A DNA stretch of 27,633 nt from Succinatimonas hippei (GCA_004557545.1 SFGV01000024.1:1-27633); one strand, 5' to 3'. Positions 8,696 to 16,109 are shown, counted from the first letter of the stretch. Notes: generated by a model not told the origin, from the letters alone. Numbers and translations: made by a program.

Positions 8696-9511
8696 ATGGC
8701 AAAACCTGAAAAGATCCTGCTCATAGGTGATCTGCCCTGCTACGGGCGCATGGCTGTAAACGCCATGCTTCCGATCCTCTCTCACATGGGCTATGACGTC
8801 TCGGTGCTTCCGACCGCGCTGGTTTCCAACAATTTCGCCTATGGCAAATTTGATGTCCTTGATACAACAGCCTTCATGCGCAGCACCCTGGGATACTGGA
8901 AGGAGCTCGGATTTAAGTTCGACGCTGTATACACTGGCTTTATCGCCTCAAAGGATCAGGCCGATCTCGTGCTCTCCTTGTGCAAATCCTTCCATGATCA
9001 GGGTCTGCTGGTCTTTACCGACCCTATCATGGGTGATCACGGGGCGCTGTACAACGGCGTCACTCCCATGAATGTTGAGTACATGAGAAAGCTTGTCTCG
9101 GTTGCCGATTACATAATGCCCAATTACACCGAGGCCTGCTATCTGGCGCTTGAGGACTACAAAGGCGGCGATCCGAAAATAAAAGACGCCGATGCTGTGG
9201 CAAAGGCGCTTTGCGGTATAACCAAGGGCTGCTCAATCATCACCAGCGTTCAGGATGGCGACGCGCACCGCGTGCTCATAAGCTCAGATAAGGAAAATAT
9301 CTCTCTGCCCTATACCGAGGTTGGCCGCGAGTTTCACGGAACAGGAGATCTTTTCGCCGCGCTTTTCATAGGCAGGATGCTTAAGACCTCGGATTTAAAA
9401 GAAAGCGTGCTTTTCGCGATGAACGGCGTGAGCGCGATGATAAAACGCAATCTTGAGAACCAAAACGTGTTCGACGGACTGCCCATAGCCCAGTGTCTTG
9501 ATCTCATATAA
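8696..9511 (+). CDS. Pyridoxal/pyridoxamine kinase, ribokinase superfamily
   Basis: 271 residues. The opening KILLIGDLPCYGRMAVNAML, VLPTALVSNN, the YTGFIASKDQ segment, FTDPIMGDHG, MPNYTEACYL and the C-terminal anion-hole motif FHGTGDLFAALFIG (Asp general base in GTGD) fit the PdxK/PdxY group. These enzymes phosphorylate pyridoxal, pyridoxamine or pyridoxine with ATP in vitamin B6 salvage. The N-terminus resembles the pyridoxamine kinases of Firmicutes more than E. coli PdxY, so I give no symbol. AGGAG stands 5 bases before the ATG. It is the first gene of a plus-strand run with rlmI 22 bases downstream. Family confidence is high; preferred vitamer is unknown. Confidence 0.85.
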   Translation: MAKPEKILLIGDLPCYGRMAVNAMLPILSHMGYDVSVLPTALVSNNFAYGKFDVLDTTAFMRSTLGYWKELGFKFDAVYTGFIASKDQADLVLSLCKSFHDQGLLVFTDPIMGDHGALYNGVTPMNVEYMRKLVSVADYIMPNYTEACYLALEDYKGGDPKIKDADAVAKALCGITKGCSIITSVQDGDAHRVLISSDKENISLPYTEVGREFHGTGDLFAALFIGRMLKTSDLKESVLFAMNGVSAMIKRNLENQNVFDGLPIAQCLDLI

Positions 9512-9533
9512 GGCTTTATCAGAGGAAACAACC

Positions 9534-10724
9534 ATGTACGCCACAGTAAAACTCAATGAAGGACGCGACAAATCGCTAAAGCGTCATCATCCGTGGGTGT
9601 TCTCAAAGGCTGTAGCCCGTGTAGAAGGAAACGCGGCCGCGGGAGATCTGGTAAAGGTTACGGACAATATCGGGAATTTTCTGGCCTGGGGCTTCTACTC
9701 ACCATCCTCCCAGATCCGTGTCCGCGCCCTGAGCTTTAAAGAAAATGAGCTTCCTGATGAAAAATTTATAAGAGATCTTGTAAGAAGCTCCTGCAAAAGA
9801 CGCGATGCTCTGGTCGAAAGAGGCAACGAGGGAGTAAGGCTTGTCGCCTCAGAGGGCGATCTGCTCCCCGGGCTTATCGTTGACCGTTATGGCAAATTCA
9901 TCGTGCTCTCAGTCTCATCACAGGCGATGGAACATTGCAGACAATTTGTGCTCGATGAGCTCTTTGAGCTTTATCCTGAATGCTCGTTCTACGAGCGCTC
10001 TGATACCAAAGCACGTAAAAAAGAAGGTCTTAGTGACCGCTGCGGTGTGATAAAAGGAGAAGAGCCGCCTGAGGTTATCTATGTGCTTGAGGGAGGTCAG
10101 ATCCGTATCCCTGTTGAGATACCACACGGTCACAAGACCGGAGCCTATCTTGATCAGCGCCAAAGCAGGATCTACCTCTCAACCATCTGCCGCGGCAAAA
10201 ACGTGCTCAACTGCTTCTCCTATACCGGTGGCTTCGGGCTATGGGCGCTCAAGGGCGGGGCCAAATCAGTGGTGAACGTGGATGTCTCAGGTCCGGCGCT
10301 TGACGCCGCCAGACACGGCGTGGTTGAAAATCATCTTGACCCGGGACGTTGCCGTTTTATACGCGATGACGTGTTCGAGTATCTGCGCAAAAAGGTTAAT
10401 GAGGGCGTTAAGTACGATGTGGTCGTGCTCGACCCTCCCAAGTTTGCTGAAAGCGCAGCCACGCTAAAGCGCGCCTGCCGCGGCTATCAGGATATCGCGA
10501 GACTGGGCTTCTCCCTGCTCTCAGAGGGCGGGAGACTGCTTACCTTCTCATGCTCGGGAATTGTCGATCAGGCGCTTTTCCAGAAGATCACCGCCGACGC
10601 GGCGCTTGAGGCCGGGGTTACCGCGCAGATCCGCGCGGCCTTAAGGCAGGATTGCGATCACACGGTTTCCCTGCCCTGCCCCGAGAGCTTTTACTTAAAA
10701 GGACTCGATGTGGAGGTGCTATGA
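9534..10724 (+). CDS. rlmI: 23S rRNA m5C1962 methyltransferase RlmI
   Basis: 396 residues from the ATG at 9534, the same length as I recall for E. coli RlmI. The frame extends 12 codons further upstream, but 9534 is chosen because AGAGGAA lies 6 bases before it and the family begins there. The N-terminal PUA-like domain starts with RDKSLKRHHPWVFSKAVARV. It is followed by GHKTGAYLDQRQSR, the SAM-binding NCFSYTGGFGLWAL, VVLDPPKFAE and the catalytic-cysteine motif LTFSCSG near the C-terminus; the protein ends FYLKGLDVEVL. It methylates C5 of a cytosine in 23S rRNA (C1962 in E. coli). Its last codons overlap gloC by four bases (ATGA). Confidence 0.95.
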   Translation: MYATVKLNEGRDKSLKRHHPWVFSKAVARVEGNAAAGDLVKVTDNIGNFLAWGFYSPSSQIRVRALSFKENELPDEKFIRDLVRSSCKRRDALVERGNEGVRLVASEGDLLPGLIVDRYGKFIVLSVSSQAMEHCRQFVLDELFELYPECSFYERSDTKARKKEGLSDRCGVIKGEEPPEVIYVLEGGQIRIPVEIPHGHKTGAYLDQRQSRIYLSTICRGKNVLNCFSYTGGFGLWALKGGAKSVVNVDVSGPALDAARHGVVENHLDPGRCRFIRDDVFEYLRKKVNEGVKYDVVVLDPPKFAESAATLKRACRGYQDIARLGFSLLSEGGRLLTFSCSGIVDQALFQKITADAALEAGVTAQIRAALRQDCDHTVSLPCPESFYLKGLDVEVL

Positions 10725-11386
10725 GCCTGCAAATATCCGTCCTGCCGGTTACCGCTTTCATGCAGAACTGCAGGATCTTCTCAAAAGATGATAGCAAAGA
10801 GGCCATAGTTTGCGATCCGGGAGACAACGCCAATGAAATAGCGTGCATGCTTGAGGACGCTGATCTTAAACTTGCCGGGATCATCCTCACCCATGCCCAC
10901 CTTGACCATATAGGCGGTGTGGCCGAGCTCTCGGATCTCACAGGCTCCCCGATTTACGGTCCCGGCGCAGATGATCAGATCCTTATAGACGAAATAACAA
11001 AACAGTCAAAGGGACTCGGGCTTAAACCCTGCCGGCCTTTCAAGCCGCGCTTTGTGGCTGACGGACAGATCCTTAAAATCGGCTCAATACCGGAACTAAC
11101 CGTAATCTCCACCCCTGGGCATACCCCGGGCGGAGTGTGCTATTACTGCAAGGATGAGGATTTTGTTTTAACCGGTGACACTCTGTTCAAGCTATCCATG
11201 GGCAGGACTGATTTTCCGGGAGGCGATCAGAGAGCGCTTTACATATCATTATTAAGACTCGCAAATCTTCCTGATACGACCAGAGTACTGCCCGGGCACG
11301 GAATGGACTCTACCATAGGCTATGAGCGTGCCAACAATCCTTATCTTGCTGAAGCCTATAACCTTTTGAATGATAATAAACTCTAA
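10721..11386 (+). CDS. gloC: Hydroxyacylglutathione hydrolase type II (YcbL/GloC)
   Basis: 221 residues from the ATG at 10721, preceded by GGAGG at 4 bases. An in-frame upstream extension to 10652 lies inside rlmI and is not needed. It is a metallo-beta-lactamase fold protein: ILTHAHLDHIGG (THxHxDH at 57-63), STPGHTPGGV, VLTGDTLFK, GRTDFPGGD and VLPGHG supply the metal ligands. PVTAFMQNC at the start and GYERANNPYL at the end match E. coli YcbL, renamed GloC, which hydrolyses S-lactoylglutathione. The coding overlap with rlmI implies coupled translation. The next gene is a VOC-family protein of glyoxalase I type, which supports a role in methylglyoxal clearance. Confidence 0.9.
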   Translation: MSLQISVLPVTAFMQNCRIFSKDDSKEAIVCDPGDNANEIACMLEDADLKLAGIILTHAHLDHIGGVAELSDLTGSPIYGPGADDQILIDEITKQSKGLGLKPCRPFKPRFVADGQILKIGSIPELTVISTPGHTPGGVCYYCKDEDFVLTGDTLFKLSMGRTDFPGGDQRALYISLLRLANLPDTTRVLPGHGMDSTIGYERANNPYLAEAYNLLNDNKL

Positions 11387-11427
11387 CAATATTAATTATT
11401 TATAATGCTTTTGGAGGAGAGCATCAG

Positions 11428-11811
11428 ATGGTGATTGAGCACATCGCGATGTACGTAAACGAGCTTGAGAGAACCCGCGAATTCTTTACAGACTATTTCG
11501 GAGCCAAAGCCGGAGCGTTGTACTTCAACCAGAAGACCGGACTGCGTTCTTACTTTTTGTCCTTTGATCAGGGCTCAAGGCTTGAGATCATGACAAGACC
11601 AGGTCTTGAGGATCCCAAAAAACACCACGTACGCACAGGCTACATCCATATCGCCTTCAAGCTTGGCTCAAAAGAGAAGGTGGATGAGCTAACCGCGAGA
11701 ATGCGTCATGACGGTTATGAAATATTAAGCGGCCCGCGCGTGACCGGAGATGGCTATTACGAAAGCTCGGTGGTAGCCATTGAAGGCAATCTTATTGAAA
11801 TAACCGCCTGA
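11428..11811 (+). CDS. VOC-family glyoxalase-like protein
   Basis: 127 residues with two beta-alpha-beta-beta-beta modules of the vicinal oxygen chelate fold. Candidate metal ligands fall in the glyoxalase I pattern: His5 (EHIAMYV), Glu53 (RLEIMTR), His74 (GYIHIAFKLG) and Glu124 (LIEITA). Typical phrases are ERTREFFTDYFGA and GYEILSGPRVTGDGYYES. GGAGGAGA lies 7 bases before the ATG. The gene follows gloC by 41 bases on the same strand. Its small size and sequence resemble the GloA-related VOC proteins often annotated only as VOC family; whether it isomerises the methylglyoxal-glutathione adduct is inferred from ligands and neighbour. Confidence 0.85.
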   Translation: MVIEHIAMYVNELERTREFFTDYFGAKAGALYFNQKTGLRSYFLSFDQGSRLEIMTRPGLEDPKKHHVRTGYIHIAFKLGSKEKVDELTARMRHDGYEILSGPRVTGDGYYESSVVAIEGNLIEITA

Positions 11812-11867
11812 TATCCTCCGCAGCTGACAGAGTCAGGGGAAGTTGCGTTTCAGCTGACGCTCAATGA

Positions 11868-12194
11868 TCAGTGAAAGAAGCCGTCAATCTGCTCTTTGGT
11901 AAGCGGCGGAAGCCCGCGCAGACGACGCTCCTCATTGAGTAGATTCTCCTCCTCGCTCTCAAGGTCTACTCTCAGAAGATATCCCTTCTCATCCAGCGCT
12001 TTCATGAGCTCATCGATCGTGATCTTTGGAAGCACCGGATGCCTGGCGGCGGAAAAAACCATCACGAACTTCGGCATTCCGAAGGCGTCTAGCAGACCTG
12101 CCGGAAGCTTTGAAAAATTGTCCCGCTCCTCAAGATAAAGATAGGTGCGAAGTTTCTTGACGCTTTTATAGACGTAAATCATCCGATCTTTCAT
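11868..12194 (-). CDS. ycgL: YcgL family protein
   Basis: 108 residues. MIYVYKSVKKLRTYLYLEER, DNFSKLPAGLLDAFGMPKFV and MKALDEKGYLLRVDL align well with the opening, middle and DLL-type tail of YcgL (UPF0745 type), a small cytoplasmic protein restricted to Gammaproteobacteria whose function is not established. The ATG at 12192-12194 follows GGGGGC; a second ATG four codons in (12182) would match the E. coli start better. It is convergent with the VOC gene across a 56-base gap that contains two copies of CAGCTGAC but no clear terminator. In E. coli ycgL lies a few genes from minC, and the min operon is also nearby here. Confidence 0.88.
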   Translation of the reverse strand: MKDRMIYVYKSVKKLRTYLYLEERDNFSKLPAGLLDAFGMPKFVMVFSAARHPVLPKITIDELMKALDEKGYLLRVDLESEEENLLNEERRLRGLPPLTKEQIDGFFH

Positions 12195-12372
12195 GGCTGC
12201 CCCCGTAGCTCAATAAAGCCAGCTCGCGCATTCGCTTTGTTTCATTTTCGGTTTGACAGTTTAGAACATCTTTTGTTTTCAGATCAAACAGATCTTGAAT
12301 ATAAATGTAGTAATGTCCCTGTAATTGGTCTTTAATGTGAATACCTTGGCGCTTAAGGAGCAATTCCCACAT
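12166..12372 (-). CDS. Small hypothetical ORF overlapping the ycgL start
   Basis: A 68-codon frame starts at an ATG (12372) with AAAGG a suitable distance upstream and overlaps the first 29 bases of ycgL. The predicted product (MWELLLKRQGIHIKDQLQGH... ending GSHERSDDLRL) has no signal peptide, membrane segment or motif that I recognise. The sequence is AT-richer than the flanking genes. It could be a real small gene feeding into ycgL, a remnant of a larger lost gene, or chance. Nothing decides between these. Confidence 0.25.
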   Translation of the reverse strand: MWELLLKRQGIHIKDQLQGHYYIYIQDLFDLKTKDVLNCQTENETKRMRELALLSYGGSHERSDDLRL

Positions 12373-12428
12373 CCTTTAACCTTTGTCAGACAGCTCGCAG
12401 GTCCAATACCTTAAACAGGCAGGATAGT

Positions 12429-12563
12429 TTAGTAGGGAAGCAGGGCTTTGGAGACCAGATCGTATTCAGGTACCGGGATGGTGATCCTGTTTATCTCCGA
12501 TACCAGTAAGGTCTTCACATCTTTTGGCAGTTTTTCAAGCTCAGGTCTTGTGAACGTACCCGC
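12429..12563 (-). pseudogene. Unrecognised coding-like remnant
   Basis: On the minus strand, after a TAG at 12566-12564, 44 codons are open to a TAA at 12431-12429. No start codon is plausible, yet the predicted peptide (…TRPELEKLPKDVKTLLVSEI…IPVPEYDLVSKALLPY) has a protein-like mix of charged and hydrophobic residues. It looks like the C-terminal tail of a gene whose front part is gone. I cannot assign a family. The upstream stop sits inside an inverted repeat (12550-12587), which may mark the break. Confidence 0.25.
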
Positions 12564-12587
12564 CTATAGAGGTGTGGGTACATTCAC
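12550..12587. repeat. Imperfect inverted repeat, 12-base arms
   Basis: GTGAACGTACCC (12550-12561) and GGGTACATTCAC (12576-12587) pair at 11 of 12 positions around a 14-base loop. No T-tract follows on either strand, so it is unlikely to be an intrinsic terminator. It may be an operator, a mobile-element end or a scar. Confidence 0.6.
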
Positions 12588-12660
12588 GCCAAAGTGATAA
12601 TAAAAGTACACTTGTGATACAGGTTGAAATCTAATTATCTGTTATTATGGCATATTTTGT

Positions 12661-12688
12661 TTGAAAGGCTTTTGATAATAAATATTAT
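12661..12688 (+). promoter_or_regulatory. Candidate promoter upstream of ric
   Basis: TTGAAA (12661-12666), a 16-base spacer and TATTAT (12683-12688) are each 5 of 6 to consensus, in a very AT-rich stretch 110 bases before the ric ATG. The stretch 12600-12798 has no gene. ric homologues are commonly controlled by NsrR or FNR; I see only a partial FNR-like half (TTGAT at 12672-12676) and no convincing NsrR palindrome. Confidence 0.35.
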
Positions 12689-12798
12689 ATTCATAAAAAT
12701 CCGCTACTTGAATGATAGTATAAAAGGTATCCGGAGTTGATATATTTTTTGTAGCTACTCACCTTAGCATTATTTTCAGAACACCAGACGGAAAGATT

Positions 12799-13524
12799 AT
12801 GACTACTACTAAATTAACTAAAGATATGACCGTGGGCTCAATGGTTGCCGGGGATTTCAACCGCGCGCAGGTTTTTGAGCGCCTTGGTATTGATTACTGC
12901 TGCCATGGGGCGGATACGCTCGATGCGGCCTGCAAAAAAGCCAATCGCTGCCCCGATGAGGTTCTGGCAGCACTTGCTGACAAAAAAGAGGTAACAGGCG
13001 GCACGCCCGACTTCTCAAGCTGGCCTCTTGATCTGCTTGTCGACTATGTTCTCAAGAAGCATCACCGCAACTTCCACCTCCATCACGATGAGATCATGCA
13101 GCTTGTCGCGAAGGTCGCTAGCGTTCATGGCGGCAGGCACCCGGAGCTTTTACAGCTAAGGGACAAGGTGGCCGAATCCTTTGAAGAGCTCGATCAGCAT
13201 TTTTTCAAGGAAGAGCATGTGCTGTTTCCGCAGCTGTATGAAATCTTCAACGCCCACAATGAAGGACGCCCGGCGGCTCCCTTCCATTGCGGAACCATCG
13301 CCCACCCTATAAGACAGATGATGCTTGAGCATGACACCACGGGTGAGATGTGGGAGCAGATCACAAAGATCTCCAACAACTTCACCACCCCTGAGGACGG
13401 ATGCTCGTCCTACAGACTGATGAATGAGCAGCTAAAGCAGTTCTTTTTGGACCTCAAGGAGCATATCGCCCTTGAGAACAATCTGATCTTCCCGGGCTTC
13501 CTTGGCATGGAGCAACAGGGCTGA
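12799..13524 (+). CDS. ric: Iron-sulfur cluster repair di-iron protein (Ric/YtfE/ScdA)
   Basis: 241 residues. The N-terminal ScdA domain carries IDYCCHG (Cys34, Cys35, His36), then a hemerythrin-like four-helix bundle (about 75-240) supplies the di-iron ligands. These lie in KKHHRNFHLHHDEI, FFKEEHVLFPQL, MMLEHDTTGEMW and LKEHIALENNLIFP. The protein helps repair iron-sulfur clusters damaged by nitric oxide or oxidants; YtfE releases or handles NO at the di-iron centre. Length is slightly above E. coli YtfE (220). The ATG follows ACGGAAAG by a short spacer. It is a monocistronic unit with its own terminator at 13557-13587. In an anaerobe this would be a defence against host or nitrate-derived NO. 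Confidence 0.95.
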   Translation: MTTTKLTKDMTVGSMVAGDFNRAQVFERLGIDYCCHGADTLDAACKKANRCPDEVLAALADKKEVTGGTPDFSSWPLDLLVDYVLKKHHRNFHLHHDEIMQLVAKVASVHGGRHPELLQLRDKVAESFEELDQHFFKEEHVLFPQLYEIFNAHNEGRPAAPFHCGTIAHPIRQMMLEHDTTGEMWEQITKISNNFTTPEDGCSSYRLMNEQLKQFFLDLKEHIALENNLIFPGFLGMEQQG

Positions 13525-13556
13525 CGGTCTGAAATTTCCATTGGATCAAGTAATAA

Positions 13557-13587
13557 GGGGAGGTCTGAAAGCCTCCCCTGCTTTTTT
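13557..13587 (+). terminator. Rho-independent terminator of ric
   Basis: GGGGAGG (13557-13563) and CCTCCCC (13572-13578) form a perfect 7-bp GC stem with an 8-base loop, followed by TGC and six T residues. It lies 33 bases after the ric stop and ends that unit before the min operon. Confidence 0.9.
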
Positions 13588-13747
13588 AACTCCATTGAGC
13601 GCTCTTATCCACATGGATACGCTGAATATCCCGTACACTGGCATACAGGCTCAGGATCTCTTAGGACTTATTTGTCTTTATCCGCGCTCACAGCCTGAGG
13701 TTCATGAGACCTTGTCCGGCAGTTCAAAGACGAGCGGCCTTATGGTG

Positions 13748-13756
13748 TGGTAAGAT
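13748..13756 (+). promoter_or_regulatory. Possible extended -10 element for minCDE
   Basis: TGGTAAGAT is a TGn-extended -10 (TAAGAT, 4 of 6) lying 41 bases before the minC ATG, with no recognisable -35. The 210-base gap 13588-13797 holds no supported gene; it must contain the min promoter since a strong terminator precedes it. Confidence 0.3.
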
Positions 13757-13797
13757 CAAAAAGTTAATCCAAGACGAAAAAGGCTTTACGCGCTCAG

Positions 13798-14667
13798 ATG
13801 GCAGAGGATAGTGAAAAAATCGGACAGTCAAAAGTGTCAGGCAGTGTGACACGTACCGGCTATTCCTTTGACACCATTACTCTGGCGCGCGGCAGCGTGT
13901 CAGAATGCAGAGCCGTGCTTGAGCAACGCGTCCTGAGAACTCCCGAACTCTATTTAAACCGGCCGTTTGTGCTTGACATATCAGCTGTAGATGATCTCAG
14001 CGCCATAGACTATCCGGCGCTCTGCGATCTGGGACGAGAGTTTGGAATGTTCCTTTTGGGGCTCTCCGGCGCTACAACCGAGGAGCGCGCTCAGGCTCTT
14101 ACCTCAAAGGGTATCCCGGTTGTAAACTCAAGTCGTTTTGCCCGCATGCGCGAGGAGAATCTCAAGCCGAAGATCATCACCAGAACCGTTGAGGTGAAAG
14201 TCCCGGTTGAGGTTGAGACCATACGCGAGGTTCAGGTTCCCGTGAAGGTAAGGGAAAGCGCGCCCATGATGGTAATAAGACGTAACGTAAGGTCAGGCGA
14301 GAGCATTCAGGCTCCTGGCAACTCGATTGCGATCTTCGGGAGCGTGGGGAACGGTGCCAGGGTCATCGCCTCTTACAATATTTTCGTGTTTGGAGATCTT
14401 ATGGGCGAGGTTTACGCCGGAAGCCCGAGAGACAACGGTGATCCGGGAGCGCCGGATTCCTTTATCTACACCGAAGGGTGCTTCAACCCGACTTTTGTGG
14501 CGATAGCCGGTAATTACCAGACCGCCGACGATATCGAAAACGATCCACTGGGCAGGGCAGTGAGCGAGGATCAGAGAGAGACTCTGGCCTATCTTACAGG
14601 TCATACCCTGCGCTACTGTCAGGCCCGGGATTTTTCTAAAATTATTTCAATTACAGAACGTCCTTAG
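13798..14667 (+). CDS. minC: Septum site-determining protein MinC
   Basis: 289 residues against 231 in E. coli. It inhibits FtsZ assembly away from mid-cell when recruited by MinD. The N-terminal domain (about 15-118) is divergent but has the expected FVLDISAVDDLSAIDYPAL strand-helix segment. The C-terminal beta-helix (about 158-242) is classic: RRNVRSGESIQAPGNSIAIF, GSVGNGARVIASYNIFVFGD, LMGEVYAGSP and VAIAGNYQ. Between them is a Val/Glu/Lys/Pro linker with an internal near-repeat (VKVPVEVETIREVQVPVKV, 133-151). The C-terminal tail after residue 242 is also longer than usual. The ATG has a poor ribosome site (AAAAAGG is about 19 bases away), so the exact start is less certain than the identity. 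minD follows after 11 bases. Confidence 0.93.
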   Translation: MAEDSEKIGQSKVSGSVTRTGYSFDTITLARGSVSECRAVLEQRVLRTPELYLNRPFVLDISAVDDLSAIDYPALCDLGREFGMFLLGLSGATTEERAQALTSKGIPVVNSSRFARMREENLKPKIITRTVEVKVPVEVETIREVQVPVKVRESAPMMVIRRNVRSGESIQAPGNSIAIFGSVGNGARVIASYNIFVFGDLMGEVYAGSPRDNGDPGAPDSFIYTEGCFNPTFVAIAGNYQTADDIENDPLGRAVSEDQRETLAYLTGHTLRYCQARDFSKIISITERP

Positions 14668-14678
14668 CAGGAAAACAC

Positions 14679-15704
14679 ATGAACAAGACTGAGAACACTG
14701 AAAAAGAATCCAACGCAAAACAGGATCAGGTAAACAAGGCTCCTGAAGCTGAGGAGACAAAAGCCCAGGATCAGGCGGCAAAGGCAGAGACTGAAAAGTC
14801 AGAGGTCAAGACCGCTGCCGAGAGCGCCGCGGATGATAAAGATTCCGCCAGGAGCGATGAGAAAAAGAGCGGTCTGAGCCCCGAGCCATTTAAAGAGCGC
14901 ATCATTGTTGTTACCTCGGGCAAAGGCGGCGTAGGCAAGACCACCTCGTCAGCGGCCATCGCCACAGGACTTGCCATGCAGGGGCACAAGACCGCGGTTT
15001 TAGACTTTGATGTGGGTCTTAGAAACCTCGACCTCATCATGGGCTGCGAGAGGCGCGTTGTATATGACTTTATAAATGTCATAAGCGGCGAGGCCAAACT
15101 CAACCAGGCTCTGATCAAGGATCGTCATGTAAATAATCTATACATACTTCCGGCCTCCCAGACCAAGGACAAGGACGCGCTTACCCTTGAGGGGGTTGAG
15201 GGCGTATTGCGCGAGCTTGACAAGATGGGCTTTGAGTATGTGATCTGCGACAGCCCGGCAGGCATTGAAAACGGCGCGCTGATGGCGCTGTATTTTGCCG
15301 ATGAGGCCATCGTAACCACCAACCCCGAGGTCTCGTCAGTGCGTGACAGTGACCGCATAATCGGGATCCTCAACGCCAAATCCCGCCGCGCCGAGCTCAA
15401 TATGGAGCCCGTGGTCGCCAAGCTTCTGCTCACCCGTTACCTGCCGCACCGCGTTAAAAAGAACGAGATGCTCTCAGTTGAGGATGTGCAGGAATTGCTT
15501 ACCATTCCGCTTTTGGGGGTCATTCCTGAGTCACAGGATGTGCTCAAGGCCTCAAACGCCGGCAACCCGGTGGTCCTCAATAAGGACTCGGATGCCGGAA
15601 AAGCCTATATGGACGCGGTGGAAAGACTGCTTGGCAATGAGGTTCCTCTGCGCTTTGTGACCGACAAGAAGGGCTTTTTAGGCAAGCTTTTCAGAAAGGA
15701 CTAA
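14679..15704 (+). CDS. minD: Septum site-determining ATPase MinD with N-terminal extension
   Basis: 341 residues; E. coli MinD has 270. From residue 74 onward it is a canonical MinD: RIIVVTSGKGGVGKTTSSAA (deviant Walker A 81-88), VLDFDVGLRNLDLIMGCERR, DSPAGIENGALMAL, TTNPEVSSVRDSDRIIGIL and the amphipathic membrane-targeting tail KKGFLGKLFRKD. Residues 1-72 are an added Lys/Glu/Ala/Asp/Gln-rich segment without hydrophobic stretches, probably disordered. The extension is likely translated: the ATG at 14679 follows AGCAGGAAAACAC, and no ATG, GTG or TTG in frame lies near residue 73. MinD dimers bind the membrane with ATP, recruit MinC and oscillate under MinE. It sits 11 bases after minC and 9 before minE. 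Confidence 0.95.
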   Translation: MNKTENTEKESNAKQDQVNKAPEAEETKAQDQAAKAETEKSEVKTAAESAADDKDSARSDEKKSGLSPEPFKERIIVVTSGKGGVGKTTSSAAIATGLAMQGHKTAVLDFDVGLRNLDLIMGCERRVVYDFINVISGEAKLNQALIKDRHVNNLYILPASQTKDKDALTLEGVEGVLRELDKMGFEYVICDSPAGIENGALMALYFADEAIVTTNPEVSSVRDSDRIIGILNAKSRRAELNMEPVVAKLLLTRYLPHRVKKNEMLSVEDVQELLTIPLLGVIPESQDVLKASNAGNPVVLNKDSDAGKAYMDAVERLLGNEVPLRFVTDKKGFLGKLFRKD

Positions 15705-15713
15705 GGAGAGGCG

Positions 15714-16016
15714 ATGTCACTTTTAAAGATAATCTCCGACGCTGTTTTCCGTAATGAAAAGGAAAGCGCCCGCGAATCGGCTAAACAGCGCCTGCATCTG
15801 GTGCTCATTAACGACCGTGCCGGCCGAGATACTCCTGATTTCATGCCAAAGTTGCGTCAGGAAATCCTCGAGGTATTAAAAAAATACGTTTCGGTCGCCA
15901 ATGACGATGATGTTGAGATAAGCGTGGTTAACAAGGACAACACCTCGATCATGGAGATGTCTATTTCACTTGACAGATCCAAGGTCAAGGGCGATGAGCC
16001 TGACAAGAAAGCCTGA
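15714..16016 (+). CDS. minE: Cell division topological specificity factor MinE
   Basis: 100 residues (E. coli 88). The N-terminal membrane and MinD-binding part is MSLLKIISDAVFRN...AKQRLHLVLINDR, followed by the dimerisation domain MPKLRQEILEVLKKYVSV, DDVEISVVNKDN and SIMEMSISL. A short charged tail (KVKGDEPDKKA) accounts for most of the extra length. MinE stimulates MinD ATPase and drives the Min oscillation. GGAGAGGCG directly precedes the ATG, and the gene closes the operon ahead of a terminator at 16055. Confidence 0.96.
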   Translation: MSLLKIISDAVFRNEKESARESAKQRLHLVLINDRAGRDTPDFMPKLRQEILEVLKKYVSVANDDDVEISVVNKDNTSIMEMSISLDRSKVKGDEPDKKA

Positions 16017-16054
16017 TGACTTTCTGCCAGAGCGATCACCTTCATTCCTGGCCT

Positions 16055-16087
16055 AAAACGGGATCTTCAGGTCCCGTTTTGTCTTTT
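16055..16087 (+). terminator. Terminator between convergent minE and prmC
   Basis: AAAACGGGA (16055-16063) and TCCCGTTTT (16072-16080) form a perfect 9-bp stem with an 8-base loop, followed by GTCTTTT. The A/T ends of the stem give a T run on the minus strand too, so it probably stops both the min operon and the prfA-prmC unit. Confidence 0.85.
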
Positions 16088-16109
16088 CCCTGTTTCAGGA
16101 TCGTGAACG

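Noticed and set aside
8504..8785. Minus-strand 93-codon frame between macA and the kinase gene
   Set aside because: It overlaps the kinase start and promoter region, has no ribosome site or recognisable motif, and its composition looks non-coding.
11401..11406. Perfect TATAAT before the VOC gene as a promoter
   Set aside because: No -35 at a suitable distance, and the implied transcript would begin at or inside the ribosome-binding site.
12550..12587. Inverted repeat as an intrinsic terminator
   Set aside because: No T-tract follows the stem on either strand.
13613..13753. Plus-strand 46-codon frame (MDTLNIPYTG...) between ric and minC
   Set aside because: No Shine-Dalgarno sequence, no recognisable motif, and it occupies the region expected to hold the min promoter.
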